Source: Gigaspora margarita
Taxonomy: Eukaryota; Glomeromycota; Glomeromycetes; Diversisporales; Gigasporaceae
Direction: 5' to 3'
Assembly (NCBI GenBank): GCA_009809945.1
Contig: WTPW01001570.1
Coordinates: 1,058 to 65,057 of the forward strand
DNA length: 64,000 nucleotides
Shown here: piece after piece, positions 43,101 through 55,091 of the stretch
Numbering within the stretch: the stretch's first letter is position 1
How the letters are laid out: every line of letters begins with the position of its first letter
Translations under genes and position numbers: made by a program
Notes under the pieces: generated by a model
What the model was told of the DNA's origin: nothing
The model's database searches: none
The model's input: only the letters and a program-made list of their open reading frames with translations

Positions 43101-45713
43101 TAGTGCAGGCAAAAAATGCAGATCAAGCAGTAAGATTCTTAGGAGTCTGGTTAATAAGAAAAGGAGAAAAAAGGCATATAAATAAAATAATCCAAAGAGA
43201 AATAGATGCACTAGTGCAAGTAGTTAAAAAAAAAATGATCATGTTGAGTTAGCTAATATATATAAACAATAAGGTATTACTGCCAAGTGCAGAATACAGG
43301 CTACAAACAATATTTCTAAGTAGAAAAGAATGCGAAAAACTGCAACGGCCCTTTTTAAGAATATTAAAACAAAAAAGCGGTTTAGTCTTGAACACGCCGA
43401 ATAGTATATTGAGTCATAGAAACATAGTAGGGGTGCAATTTCTATAGAACAGTCACGTGGCACATCACATCATGGGACTAATGATAAAACTTAACGATAA
43501 CGAAGGGCAGGTAACTCAACATGGATCCGTATTAGACAAGCACAAGTTTATAACAAGTGTACAAAATCAATACTAAGCTTAGAGAAGGAACAACCAAATG
43601 ACATAGAAGTTACACACAATATGGCACTACACATAATAAGAGAATCACAGGTTCTTGGCTTCAGATTTGAAGTAGGATACATGAAAAGTGCCTAGAAATC
43701 GTGGAAAGAGGTGTAGAAATACGGAAGGTACTGCGAAAGGACCTAGAAAAAGGCTTTCGGAGCGAACAGAATTTATAACTATATTTGGTAGAGCAGCTAA
43801 TTAGTAAAGACGGTGAAAGAATGCTAATATGAGAACAAGTTAGAAATATAAGGAACAAGAAAGGTTTTGGAAAAAAGCCAAAGTGGTACAAGTTTCTAGA
43901 AGAAAAGATAATTGAAGATAGGAATACAAAACAGGTCAAGAGCGAATTTAGGCAAGCGAATGGAAACATGTACGCAATACGACCAGAACTGGTGCAAATA
44001 TCAAATGATGCCTGAAAACACGAAATGATCATCTTTGGTAATGGAATTAAGGAAGTACAAATAGGAAAAGTGATAGGAAAGAAGGGCCCAAAGCGAACTA
44101 TAATAGTAGAACATTGGCAGAAGAGTGAAAATAGTAGTAGTACAAAACAAGAAATCGAACGGTGCAGTGGATGTAAAGAAAACCAAAGAAAAGATGAAAA
44201 TTCATGTATCATATATAAAAGGTTCAAAAATGAGAAACAGGTATTGAACAAGCGATTAGTTAAGAAATCGGAAAGTAGGATCCTATGTGAAATAGATCTA
44301 ATAAATATAGAGACAAAAACTGTGAAAGACTCAAGAAAGTTGAATATAGAAAACTAGCAGGTAGAAAGAGTTCTAATCAGTTGTTGGGAGAGCGAGATTC
44401 TGAGCGAATGGATCTCAAATACCAAGATACGAAAGAAGTTGGAAGAGTTGAGGGAAAAGCTCCAAAAAAAAGAAAATTGGAACATCTTTACAGATGGTTC
44501 TATGGAGATAATAGAAGCACAGAATGAAAGTATGCTTAAAAAGCGATTGGGGATCAGATGAAAAGCCTACCCAATGAATATGGATACAGAGAAGTTTGAC
44601 GAAGATATAAGTTTCCAGGAAGCGATAATTGACTAGCCATCATCTACAAGGGCAGAATTGTGAGCTATCGCAATAGCACTGCTGGCTGTACCATGCAAGA
44701 CAAGAGTAAGAATACTTACCGATAGCAAAAATGCGATAAAACTGATTAATCAAAATATAGAACACAGTATGGCCCGGAAAGAGCTAAAATTAAGTAATGG
44801 AAATTGGCTAAGAGCAATTAGAGACTGTATTTAAAAAAAGGAGATAAACATAGAATTAGTTAAGGTAAAGGTGCATGTGAGAGTAAGAGGTAATAAAGAA
44901 GTGGATAAATAAACTCATAAAAGAAGGTGCTAGCAGAGGCGAAGAATTTAGCTTGAGTAGTGGATGGACTAAAGGTTTAAGAATTATACCGAGGTGGAAT
45001 AATCACATAGTAGATAGACCACTAAGAAAGTTTGTGCAAGATGTACTTATATTAATTTACAACGTAGAGTGGGCAAGCTTAGCAGCAATAAATTTGGACA
45101 TAAAAGAAGGGAATAGTATAGTGGAAGTAGATTGGAAAAGCACATGGTTGCATTTGAATAAAGTAAAAGGTAGAAACTGTTTTAATGAAAAGGGTAGTAA
45201 AAGGTGGGTACATAAAATTAAGAGAATAAATAAGCAGTTGCCAAGGATGTCAGTCCTACACCAAAGATATCCGAAGATTTACACAGAAGACTAATGCATC
45301 ACATGTCGCAGTGAGACAGAGACATAAGATCACCTAGCAGAATGCAGTTCGCTCCAGAAAATATGGGAAGATAATGAGGCGAAGTATTTAAAGAAGCCCT
45401 CGAAAATAAGAAGTTAAACTGGAACTCTGAGCAAAAACGAAAATGGGAAACTCTTTGGGCCAGAAATAGTACCGAAGATAAAAAAAAAAAAAGGAAGCTT
45501 TTGTTATAGGGCCTGGTTCCGATAATGAATCAAGAAGAGACGCCCATAGAAATAAAGGAAAAGAACATAATCTTCGAACGAATAAACGCTAAATTTATGG
45601 AAAAAATATGGAAACCCAGATGCGAAACCGTGGCAGAGTGGGAAAAGGAGAAGAACATAACGAAAGTAAGAAAGTGTAAATTTGATGCGAGAAAAAAGAT
45701 AGCAAAGAAGTGA
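40194..45713 (+). pseudogene. LINE ORF2: endonuclease, reverse transcriptase, RNase H, CCHC
   Basis: After a basic head, the APE-type endonuclease begins at 40550 (IGMHNINGIKG; IDFIEICETNI; SIIALYTPPND; FVILGDFNHEW; later TSDHYLVV at 41255). Reverse transcriptase motifs follow: PDASGITYLILKKV, NNIRPIMLL, QDMKKAFDSV (motif A), GIDQGEVVFPLM (motif B) and AYADN at 42920-42934, where the normal second Asp is Asn. RNase H is visible as FTDGS at 44487-44501, TRAEL, LTDSKNAI and NKEVDK. The CCHC motif CITC-x8-HLAEC is at 45294-45344, followed by a basic tail. In-frame stops occur after DLHKW, in RIDFI-stop-LS, and repeatedly later, many one transition from Trp or Gln. The encoded enzyme would nick DNA and copy its RNA there; this copy cannot. 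Confidence 0.85.
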
Positions 45714-46159
45714 AAAGCTGGCAGAAAAAGAAAAAATCAAGTGAGAAGAAATTACCCAGGATGGGTTAGAAGACCAGACAAGCCTTTGGGTAAATTCGAA
45801 AAGATGGTAAAAGGAGCAAAATGCATCATAAGAAACTGGATAGAAGGCGTGATGAGACCACTTTGGATATCATCGGCCAAGCCACGGAAAGATACAAAAT
45901 AAGGGATGATCCTGACAAAGCCAGCAAGAGCTTATCAATGAAAATTTGAAAGTTTTTTATATATTAGAAAACAGAAAATTAGAGACAAATCTTGACTGCG
46001 GCAGATCGCATTTAGATACTTCGGTAACCAGATAAATCTTTATTGTGATAGGGCGGGAATCATAGGCATTAGTCTAGAAATCCTAGAGTAGCATATTCAT
46101 ATCTCAAATAATAAAGGCAGGATTGCCCAAAAAAAAAAAAATAGTAATTAATAGTATTT

Positions 46160-47341
46160 GTTCCCCTCGATTTTTTAAATTTTATAATTAGTATATATAA
46201 AATCAACCAATAAAATTGCAGTATTAATATTTTAGTATTTTTTTCCTAATGCCCACCCCTTCTTACAGTATTTTATATTATGTAAACAAAGAATCAAGTT
46301 GGTCTGGTCTTACTAATCTTTGCTTAGGCAACCTAATTAAGAAGTAAGTCAGAAGTTATTAGCTATTTTAACAAGTCTGAATTGAAAAAAGATAAAGTAA
46401 TTAATTCTAGTAAACTGTGAATATATTTTTTTTGATATAATTTTTGATTGATTTGGTGACAATTGTAAACCTTATCTTGGGCAATCTTGCTATTTTAACT
46501 CGAATATAAAATTGAACTGTATTTTACTAGAATACTATAGTTTTACAAGTATTTTCTATTACTTATTGGAAATTATTCATAAAGAAAGTATAATCAACAT
46601 TTAGAGCAAATTCATTTCATATTTACTTAGATCAGAGTGATAACATCCAACTTACTTTGCCAATCTGCGTAATTCTGTTGTTATGTAAAATGTCTGTTTA
46701 GATAATGCTATATAAACTATAATTGTCTCTAAACTATACTGTCCTGGTTTTTCTAAAATTTTTTTAAATTGTTTAAAAAAAATTTTGCATTTACAAAAAA
46801 ACTTTTTTATTAATTAAATCACGTAAAAAATCAGAAAAAGATCTTCTGCAACTCTATCTACTGATTACTTGTACCAACAAATATGCTAATACTTCAGAAG
46901 TTAAATCTCAAAGAAATAGTAGTAAACCAATGAAGACATGCAACCCGGAGCTGTTATTTAGAAATATAGCTGACTGAGTATCTGCTAATAGCTTTAGAGT
47001 TTGTCACTCACCACAAAATTAGCACTTGTCATTTAGAGATAAAGTTCATAAACTACCTGCTAACAAGCTTAAAGTTTATTACTAACCACAATCTGAAAAG
47101 TACTTGCTAGCTTTCTGACAGATTTTGGACTATACAAAAAAAACTATCCTTACTATGGCTGCATGTAAACTTCTTCTGGTACTGTTGGTTTGTAAAGAAT
47201 TTTTAAAAAGTAGGTGATTTGGCATACTCTCTTCAAAAGATTTGTAGTATTTACTGCTTTCAAAAAGAAAAGCTATCTACTGTATTGAATACAATTGTCA
47301 TAAGTAGCTTGGAAACAAGTAATATGGAACAATGTGTGATA
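46160..47341. other. AT-rich intergenic region, nothing recognised
   Basis: No coding frame, repeat family or TIR pair is recognisable here. It lies between the LINE 3' end and a group of small DNA elements. Confidence 0.5.
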
Positions 47342-47509
47342 CCCAGTGATGTAAATTGGATTCGCGCAGTAGGCGCAGTGCACATAGATTTAAATTCACG
47401 CGTATATTGGGGCTCCCCGTATATATAGCGCGCATATAAAATTTTTTTTTGTGCATTTTTTTTTTGTATTTGCGCGAATAAAAATTTTTTGAATTTATAA
47501 CACTGGTGA
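47342..47509. mobile_element. 168-bp MITE with GCGC-rich interior, TA TSD
   Basis: The ends CCCAGTGATGTAAATT and (reverse strand) TCACCAGTGTTATAAATT are inverted and flanked by TA (47340-47341, 47510-47511). The interior has ttcgcgcagtaggcgcagtg, acgcgt, tagcgcgcat and ttgcgcgaat, CpG-rich strings unusual in this region. It ends six bases before the next element begins. Confidence 0.65.
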
Positions 47510-47515
47510 TACCTA

Positions 47516-48169
47516 TCTCTTAATTTGTTATGCAGGCAAATTTGCCTATATAAATTTTAAATTTTAAATTTTTTAAATAAAACTTTAAATATTAATTTTA
47601 GCTATATACTTTCTAAGTAAAAAATATAATATTAGTTCTGTTTTATTAACTTTATTATAAAAAATTTTTAAAATTATTAAAAAACTTTGGTGTAATAAAT
47701 ATTTAAAGTTTTTGTTTTGAACTTTTACTATAGAATTTTTTCTTTAGGTTTTCTCAAATTTTATATGTCTTCATCTATAAAAAAATTTTTACTTCTAATA
47801 CAAGTCTTAATTTTTACAAGTAAATTACTTAAAGTACAATAATAAAAGTTGTAATTCTTTATATAAACTACATTATTGTATTAGGAACTATATTTTTAAA
47901 ACCAATATTTAAAGAATTNNNCAANATATTGTAAATTATTTTTTTGNTTAAAANATTTCTTTAAAATTNNATATTTTTAGCTTATAANCANNATAAACTT
48001 TTTGTCTTATAATATAAAATTAAATAATTCAAAAATATAATCCTTGTTTTCAAATATTATTATACCAAATTTTATTTAAATATTTTAAATAATTAAAAAA
48101 GTAGATCAGAGATATATTTATAGTAATTATGCAGGCAACTTTGCCTGCAAACCTTTACAAACTAAGGGA
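47516..48169. mobile_element. 654-bp TIR element, TA TSD (family copy 2)
   Basis: The ends TCTCTTAATTTGTTATGCAG and (reverse strand) TCCCTTAGTTTGTAAAGGTT correspond to the family at 18702-19568, with the shared gcaggcaaatttgcct block near the left end and gcaggcaactttgcct near the right end. TA flanks both sides. About ten scattered Ns lie at 47919-47992. Confidence 0.7.
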
Positions 48170-48432
48170 TAGGGAAACTACTAGATGAAGATTCTAAAAG
48201 CTCTATTTTTAAGTAGTTTGGTCTATATGACTGCTTTTTGTTTAATATACTAGCACCTGAACCAGTTAGATGGGACAAGATTATTGATATTAACAATTTT
48301 TATTTTGAAAATCTAACAAGCTATTATAAAAATAATTTTGTTTAGCTAATAGTTGGGCCTCAGATAAAGATTGATTGGTAGCAAAAAACCATTATGAAGT
48401 CTGAGTTTCTTTCTCTTAATAGTTGTAATATA

Positions 48433-48774
48433 CAGTTAGATCTCTATAAATGCAACTTCTATAAATACAATATCTCTCTAAATGCACATTTTTGTCTTGT
48501 CTGTAAGAAATTATTTGTAATAAATGCACATTCTATATTCTGTAAATGCACATTTATTTAAATAATTTTCTATATTATGCTACCTCCCTAAATGCACATA
48601 GCCAATCAAATGTTAGTATTTAAGATAGGTTATACAGTTTTTAGTAGAAGTTATACAAACTTGATGATCTAATCTTTAAAGCTGCAATTTAATTGGCTCT
48701 TCCTAAATGCAATACCTTCCTAAATGCACATTGTAGACTTGTCTGTACACATTGCATTTATGGAGGTTTGACTA
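48433..48774. mobile_element. 342-bp pogo/Tigger-like MITE, TA TSD (copy 2, inverted)
   Basis: The ends CAGTTAGATCTCTATAAATG and (reverse strand) TAGTCAAACCTCCATAAATG match copy 1 at 30176-30499 read in the other direction. TA flanks both sides (48431-48432, 48775-48776). Confidence 0.75.
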
Positions 48775-48775
48775 T

Positions 48776-49480
48776 ATTATTCTCTTCTGCATATAATAAT
48801 ATAAAACTTAATAAATGAAAAAGAGCAAGGTCTTAGTTATAAAATAGAAAAAAAAATAATTAAATCACATCAAATTTACTTAGTGTGTGTCAATCATTTT
48901 ATCTGGTTGACTGATAGATCATCAATTAAAGTTTTTAAAAAAATAATTCTACTTATAAATTTCAAAAATTGGAGCATATGTTAGCAGAAAATCAAGTTTG
49001 GGTTGTTTGGATTATATAATTTTTATTTACTATTTATTCAAAAAATTTTTCTAGTATCATAAAATCATTTTTAAAACAAAAACTCTAAATATTAATTTTG
49101 GCTATATATTTTCTAAGTAAAATATTTAATTTTAGATCTGTTTTATTAATTTTGTTAAAAAAATATATATATTTTTTTTATATTCAAAGTGTATGTATAT
49201 TTTTGGGAATTGGGAATTTTTATTCAAGATATTTAGGGCTATCAATAACCTACTTAAGGGGTAACTAGCAATTGTTACAATGATGAGGATACAACTAGCT
49301 ACACTGTTATAGAATAGATTTCATTTTTGAATAAACTAGAAGATTCTAAAAAGATTATTACTAGTACAACTAAATACAAAATAGTAAATGTTCTTTTTAT
49401 ACTTTTTTTTTTTAAGTTATAACTGAGACCATGTTTATATTCTTTATTAGATATTATGAAATTATGATACATATATATGT
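48776..49480. other. AT-rich stretch with a MITE fragment
   Basis: No gene. 49060-49160 (ctaaatattaattttggcta, then tattttctaagtaaaat) matches the interior of the 18702 and 47516 elements and is probably a broken copy. Confidence 0.5.
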
Positions 49481-49488
49481 TACATGAT

Positions 49489-49669
49489 AGGTCCCCGAAA
49501 TATACATAGATAGGTCAGGTATTAGTTTGCTTATTTTTGGGGATATTTATGCAGATCTTTACTAAATTTAGTAATTTTTTTGCTTATTTTTGAGGTTTTT
49601 TCTGCAGATCTTTCTATTTTTAGTAATTTTATAATTAATCTGACCTATCTATGTATATTTTGGGGTCCT
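49489..49669. mobile_element. 181-bp hAT-like MITE, 8-bp TSD
   Basis: The ends AGGTCCCCGAAATATACATA, then GATAGGTCAG and (reverse strand) AGGACCCCAAAATATACATA, then GATAGGTCAG are inverted repeats of about 30 bp. TACATGAT is duplicated (49481-49488, 49670-49677). The AGG-CCC ends resemble the 297-bp family at 32327 and 55092. Confidence 0.82.
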
Positions 49670-49739
49670 TACATGATTATCACTAATACTATTTATAAGA
49701 AGTTCAACTTAGGCTACTATATACATAGCCTAAAGTTGG

Positions 49740-50066
49740 CTATAGTAGGACATGTTCTATCTAGTCTTAGTTTCTAAGTTTAAACTTGGACTTTGGTCCT
49801 ACCAATCTACAATGGCCATGGTCTCTAAAAAACTCTACCAGGAGTTCGTGACTTGATCTTCATTATGTTTCGTGATTTCAGTTATACAAATTATAGATAC
49901 AGACTAACAATCGAAGAGTTTGTTATGCTAGTTACTATATTAAGTCCATCAATTGATGTTCTGGGTCCCTGTCTTCCCATGATGTTTCAGTTTCCTAATA
50001 AGAATTGGCATTCACCACCAACGAGATTTGAACTGGTAACCTTCCAATTTGCAACCTCAGAGCACC
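49740..50066 (-). mobile_element. tRNA-headed SINE-like element (minus strand)
   Basis: From 50066 leftward the minus strand reads ggtgctctgaggttgcaaat, then ggaaggttaccagttcaaat, ctcg, with a B-box-like agttcaaatct. The body then has cagggacccagaacatc. The head differs from the other SINEs here, so it is a separate family. The 3' border is not clear. A tttatac decamer repeat lies immediately upstream. Confidence 0.45.
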
Positions 50067-50067
50067 T

Positions 50068-50158
50068 TTTTATACTTTTATACTTTTATACTTTTATACG
50101 TTTATACTTTTACTTTTATCTGTTTATACTTTTACACTTCTATACTTTTGTTCTTTTC
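50068..50158. repeat. ttttatac short tandem repeat
   Basis: The 10-bp unit cttttatact and variants repeat about nine times next to the tRNA-headed element. Confidence 0.75.
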
Positions 50159-50159
50159 T

Positions 50160-50435
50160 AAAAGATATATAAACCTATTAGACTAAGATTTCTCTTTTCC
50201 TTCCCTCTAATGTTTAAGAATAGTTATCTATCTTGAATATTATATCATCAATAAATAAAATAGATTTTTGCCAAATAAATACTCTTTTAATTTTGATAAA
50301 TAAATATAACAAACTACTTTAGTAAAGTAATATTCTATTTGCATACTGCTTTATATCTTCTCTGACCCTTATAAGATTCCTGTCACTGTGTATTGTATTG
50401 CAAGTACCATATTGAAGGCTATAGTCGCTTGTAAC
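50160..50435 (+). repeat. Possible 5' LTR (R/U5 side) of the gypsy element
   Basis: A TATA-like agatatataaacc lies at 50163, and the segment ends ...gcttgtaaca, with ttttggtgcc after it. LTRs end in CA, and TGG begins a primer-binding site complementary to tRNA 3' ends. The matching 3' LTR is not in the window, so the LTR call and its start are guesses. Confidence 0.35.
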
Positions 50436-50577
50436 ATTTTGGTGCCTTTTGGCAGAAATTATTAAAAATAGCCAGAAATTATTAAATACAGTTAGAATTT
50501 TTAGGACCTCTCCTCTTCTCTCTGCAAGGATATTTCTTTCCTTTTCTCCCCCTTTTATTAATTAATTGTTATTGGTT

Positions 50578-50720
50578 TTCTTGTCGAATAGAAAAAGATT
50601 TGTTCAGAAGGGCATACTTGAAGCCTCTTGCTTTTGTAGCACTGGTATTTTCCTGTCGAATTGAAAAAAATATTTGTTCAGAAGGGCATACTTGAAGCTT
50701 TTGCTTTTGTAGCACTCTTA
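50578..50720. repeat. Direct tandem duplication, unit about 73 bp
   Basis: ttgttcagaagggcatactt, then gaagcctcttgcttttgtag, cact occurs twice in succession within the leader of the gypsy element, each preceded by tgtcgaat. Short leader duplications are common in LTR element evolution. Confidence 0.75.
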
Positions 50721-51099
50721 TTGTTTAGTTATTTGTTTATTAGTTAAATTTTTTTATCTTTTAGTACATTCTAGACATCTTAGTAGCTAATCCTTTTCTC
50801 TTTTTTCTTAAGTTAAAACAAAATTATTATAAATCTGACATTTCTTAAACCTCTATATAAGTAGAGCTTATTGAATCCATTTAGCACAAATTAAAGCATA
50901 TGAAGCTAGCTATCCTACTGCTCTTGCAACTAAAGTTCTACAAATTACCTATTCAGATTTATTTTGATCTATTTGCTTTCCAACTACTATCTACTATCAA
51001 CAATTTTGCACCTTTTGAACAGAATACCAACATGCTTATTTTGCCAACTAATATACTCAACAAACTATTGGAGCATATTTTGAACTTCACCAACTTCGA

Positions 51100-53010
51100 A
51101 TAGATTATAACACTGCTAGAGCTGCTATTAGGGATATTGTTTTTAGCTGCTAATATAGTAATCCTGATCTTAATCCTATTGAAGTTATCACTGCTCTTCT
51201 TCACCATTATACCTGCTTTATTCTTCTTTCTACTTTACCTACCACCTTTGAAGTTACCACCTTTGATCTTTATATTAAAGGAACTATTCAAGCCACTCCT
51301 TTTCTCCAAACCTATATTAATAACCCTCTTAAAAATCTTACTCTTAGCACTGTTTTCCAAAAAAAACAACAAAAACCTTGAATTTAGTATTTTATCTCAT
51401 TTATGATCTATACTTATCTTAGAACCAGAAGATTTAAATAACCCAAATAATTTTGCTAGACCCTCTTAATATTTTTCTTTACTTCCCTACGAAGAAAATA
51501 CTACTCAAGTCCAATTTTCTTCTCACTTCCTACTTCTTTCTTTACCTCTTACCAAAATCTATCTTGATTAACCACTTCTTTACCCTCAAACCCCTCCTTC
51601 TAATCCCAATCAAATCTACTAAATTTTCAGAAATCTTAACCCACTCCCACAAATTATTTGAACCTCTATTGTCTCTGTGTCACTAGTTGTAAATAAACTA
51701 TACCAAACTAATTTAATTTCTAATACTACTTCTTTAAATATACCTCCTCTACAATGTTAACAACATTATCTCTTTATCTCTCAACCTGCTCCTACTGATC
51801 ACCAAATAATTGAAGTACCTCAAATAACTCCTTCACAACCAAATGTAATAAATGAATTTGATCTCCAAGCTAACCAAACCCTAATATTACTCTTCTTGAT
51901 TCATTTTCTCCTCAAGTTCAATATCAAAACTATCTTCCTCAAATCGAAGTTATTGAACCTTATATAGTTGGAGCCTATCCTAACCCAACTGGTTTGAACC
52001 TGAAGCTTTAGAAGAAGAAATAGATTTAGAAGAAAATTGACAACAAGAACCCAACGAAGAAGACTCTAAAGATCCTAACCAAGAAGAACAACTACTCTTA
52101 GAAACAGAATCAGAAGAAACTATTGTAGAACCTAAAGAAAATATGGCCAATGATACTTTAAATACTGCTGCAGATTCTATAAATGCTCTTGCCCAAGCTA
52201 TAGGACAAGATAGTGAAAATCACTTATTAAAATTGATTTCTATTGTGGTGATAGAACCCAAGACCCTGTAATCTGGATAGAAGAATTTAAGCATACTGCT
52301 AAGGCTAACTACTAGAGTCCTGCTCACCAACTAGAACTTACCTGTGCTTATATAAAGAATAATGCTCAAGAATAGCTCACTAGACTTGATGATGCACCAA
52401 CTGATTTTATGATAACAATCATGAGAATAATGATGTTGTTAGCTTTACTCACATCTTTAAAAAAAAATTTAGTCCACCAAGCAAAAAGCTACTTGGCAAA
52501 AACAATTATTCAAAATAAAACAAGACACAGACACTGTTGACACTTATATTAGCCATTTTAAACAACTTAAAGAAAGAGTAAACCCAATTAATGTCTTCCC
52601 TGCCTTAGTTATGATTCAATTTTTCATTCAAGGCCTTTGCCCCAAATATGCCATGAATATCCAAGCTACAGAACCTAACACCTTGGATACTGCAATTACT
52701 AGAGCATGAAAATAAAAAATGAGATGAATTATGACCACTAACAATAATGCAAATGATACTAACAAGTTCTTGAATAACTCATCAAACAGATTGCTAAGCT
52801 TAGTATCAACCTTGCTGTAAAACAAGCTACCTTTTCTTCTACTCCTGCCTATTACTCTGACCAAAATAAAGACTGAGTACAAGAAGCCACCAATACCATC
52901 TGTTATTATTGTGAACAAAAAGATCATTTTATCTGAAATTGTCATACTCAATTTCAGAATAAAAAAAAGATCAACCAAGGATACCAATCCCAAGACCAAG
53001 TAATAATTAT
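51100..53010 (+). pseudogene. Gypsy Gag: acidic head, capsid-like domain, zinc knuckle
   Basis: After Pro/Leu-rich fragments (51137-51686), an acidic segment (52010-52140; EEDSKDPNQEEQLLLETESE) leads to MANDTLNTAADSINALAQAI at 52143. Capsid-like (retrotrans_gag) sequence follows in changing frames: DFYCGDRTQDPVIWIEEFKH, LELTCAYIKNNAQE, FKQLKERVNPINVFPALVMI, FFIQGLCPKYAMNI. A CCHC knuckle is at 52901-52942 (CYYCEQKDHFI, stop, NC). Gag assembles the particle and binds the element RNA. In-frame TAG and TGA codons replace expected Trp codons (NY-stop-SP, QE-stop-LTRL), and at least two frameshifts are present. Confidence 0.7.
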
Positions 53011-53149
53011 TCTTCTAAAAATAACCAGTCTTATGATAGATCCAGATCATATAGATCTAGAGACCAAAATTATAACCATCATTCTAGATATAACTAATCT
53101 TTAAGCTGAAGTCAATTATGTAATAGATACAGAAATAATCAAAATTATT

Positions 53150-53640
53150 GATCCTCTAACTGATTTAGATCCAAAAACCACTCTTCTATCACTTACTCTC
53201 GTGATATATATACTATCAATACTGCTAATAACCATACTTATGAGCAGTTCAAAACTTTTCTTGTTAATGAATCTATATGTACTGCTCTTGCTAGTTACTT
53301 GATCCAGGAATCCAAAACTGCTCAGATCCAGATACCAACCTATATCACTTCTGTTAAATAGAATATCAAGCTTCAAGAAAAACCTTATCATACTGTAATT
53401 GATAGTAGTACTGCTATAAGTATGATCTCACACCAAGTTGTAAAAGACCTTGAACTGAAAATTAATGCCCTTTCTACTAGCTTTATTGTATTTGCTACTA
53501 GATCCTTAGTTCAATCTCTAGAAATTATCAAAAAATTATTAATTGAAATAGAAGGAACTACTATTCTCCTAGATGTAGAAGTTATGAATGCTACTTCTTA
53601 TTCATTACTTCTAGATAATAATTGGTTACAAAAGTAGATA
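53150..53640 (+). pseudogene. Gypsy aspartic protease domain
   Basis: At 53392-53637 the frame reads TVIDSSTAISMISHQVVKDL, then LEIIKKLLIEIEGTTILLDV and SYSLLLDNNWLQ. V-I-D-S-S-T-A corresponds to the D-S/T-G-A active-site loop, here with Ser for Gly, and SLLLDNNWL to the LLGNDWL strand that follows in retropepsins. Protease would cut the Gag-Pol precursor. Upstream a short low-similarity region has a stop. The active-site change suggests loss of function. Confidence 0.6.
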
Positions 53641-53869
53641 CTAGTTACAGCTAGAAGAACAAAACTTATACTCTTCACTGAAATAAAAAAAATCCATGTT
53701 CCTACTATATATAAAAATAACTAAACACTAATTGCTCAACCTATGATGACTGATAAAAAAGAATTAGAAAAATTTGAACAAGAATATCTTAGTCCAAAGA
53801 AAGCCTATATGGTAAATACAGATTCAGATACTTGTACAACTATTACTCATAGACCCAGACCCAGTGCAT

Positions 53870-54480
53870 CCTTTTCTAACCAAAAATATGGACATTGTTA
53901 TGCCTACAATCATCTGTAGCTAGATGTTCTAATAATAAATGTAACTATTGCTATCGGTATGGACATCTTGCTGCCTATTGCTCTAGGCAAGCCCCAAAAA
54001 AAATATTTGTAAAACCTGTTCTCAACTAGAACATTTGTACAAGAACTGCCCAAAAAATTGATATTACCAATATGAACAATATAGACATATTAGAGCCAAT
54101 TGTGCCTAAATGCCCCAGAAACTAGAGAACCAAAGATATGAATATAGATGCAATTTCTAGGATGTAAAAGCTCAACACCTCTCTCATTTTACCTATCTAT
54201 GCACCTATTACTGTTGTAAATACAAGGTACCTCAAAAGCCTGAAGATATTAGACTATTGGAACAAACAATAGTTTGCAAAGAATGTTGGATTGACTTCCA
54301 CCAAGCTTTGGATCATGATTACTGCTGAAGCATTAAATTCTTTACTAATAGTGAAGGCAGAGGAATGTTGATAGAATATAAACTTTGCAAGAAACAAGAA
54401 ATTAGATCCAAGATGATTAAACTCGATTCTAGTCAAAAGGATGTTCAATTTTGTGACCTTGAACATCTCTATGTCTACAA
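53870..54480 (+). pseudogene. Four-knuckle CCHC array and Cys-rich segment between PR and RT
   Basis: Four consecutive C-x2-C-x4-H-x4-C units lie at about 53890-54103: GHCYAYNHL-ARC (first Cys lost, with a frame slip), CNYCYRYGHLAAYC, CKTCSQLEHLYKNC, and YYQYEQYRHIRANC, in which both leading Cys are Tyr (TGT to TAT). Another segment follows, CKECWIDFHQALDHDYC...YKLCKKQEIR at 54270-54395. Such arrays bind single-stranded nucleic acid or RNA. Their place between protease and reverse transcriptase is unusual for Ty3/gypsy; they may belong to a captured gene or an element-specific protein. Confidence 0.55.
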
Positions 54481-55091
54481 GGCTGCCCAGGATATAGAAT
54501 ATAATTCCAATTGCAACCTATGGACCCAAGTACACCACTAAAGTCTACTAAAATGCTAAACACAGCTATGACCTCAACCAAAGCTAAATTTTTTGCTTAG
54601 CCCAGATCCAGATTGAAGAAAGCAATGAAGATATTGCTCATGCTCTCAAACCTCAATACAATAACTGCACTAATCAGGACTATACTTATAATAAAGTTAA
54701 TGTTATTATGAGAGCCTCTTATATACAATTATCAGAAACAGATAAACAAATAATACAAAGAATACTTGCTAAATTCTTTAATATGAGTTATTTTAACTTT
54801 AATAAAAGGAAAGCCATGAAAACCTTGCAAAGAAACTTTGCAAGAACTGCTAGACTTTGAAAATCCTGTGTTATGGTCAAAGCCAATGATAAACTTCAAT
54901 ATTATAAGAATTTGTACAAAGAGTGCTATGACGAAAATCCTTATCCAGATCCAAATACAGAAACTCCTGCTTCTCCTACACCCCAATACCCAAGCCACTC
55001 GAATCTGATGAATTCATTACACTCTTAGTAAAAGAGTTGTCTATAATTGCACCTATCAAAACTGCCTCGCCTGTTCTAGAATTAGCTAAAC

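Larger units (their letters stand above)
38232..46141 (+). mobile_element. Full-length LINE (non-LTR retrotransposon), 17-bp TSD
   Basis: The 17 bp tagtaattaatagtatt occur directly before the element (38215-38231) and directly after its poly(A) tail (46142-46158). Inside are a 5' leader of about 560 bp, ORF1 (38798-40081) and ORF2 (40194-45713), followed by a 3' region and poly(A). The order APE-type endonuclease, reverse transcriptase, RNase H and CCHC motif places it among RNase-H-bearing LINEs such as the I/Tad type. It is complete in length but carries many stops and a changed catalytic residue, so it is dead. The 5'-truncated minus-strand LINE at 11390 belongs to the same clade. Confidence 0.9.

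Noticed and set aside
50160..50435. Confident LTR annotation
   Set aside because: The partner LTR would lie beyond 64000; without it neither border can be verified.
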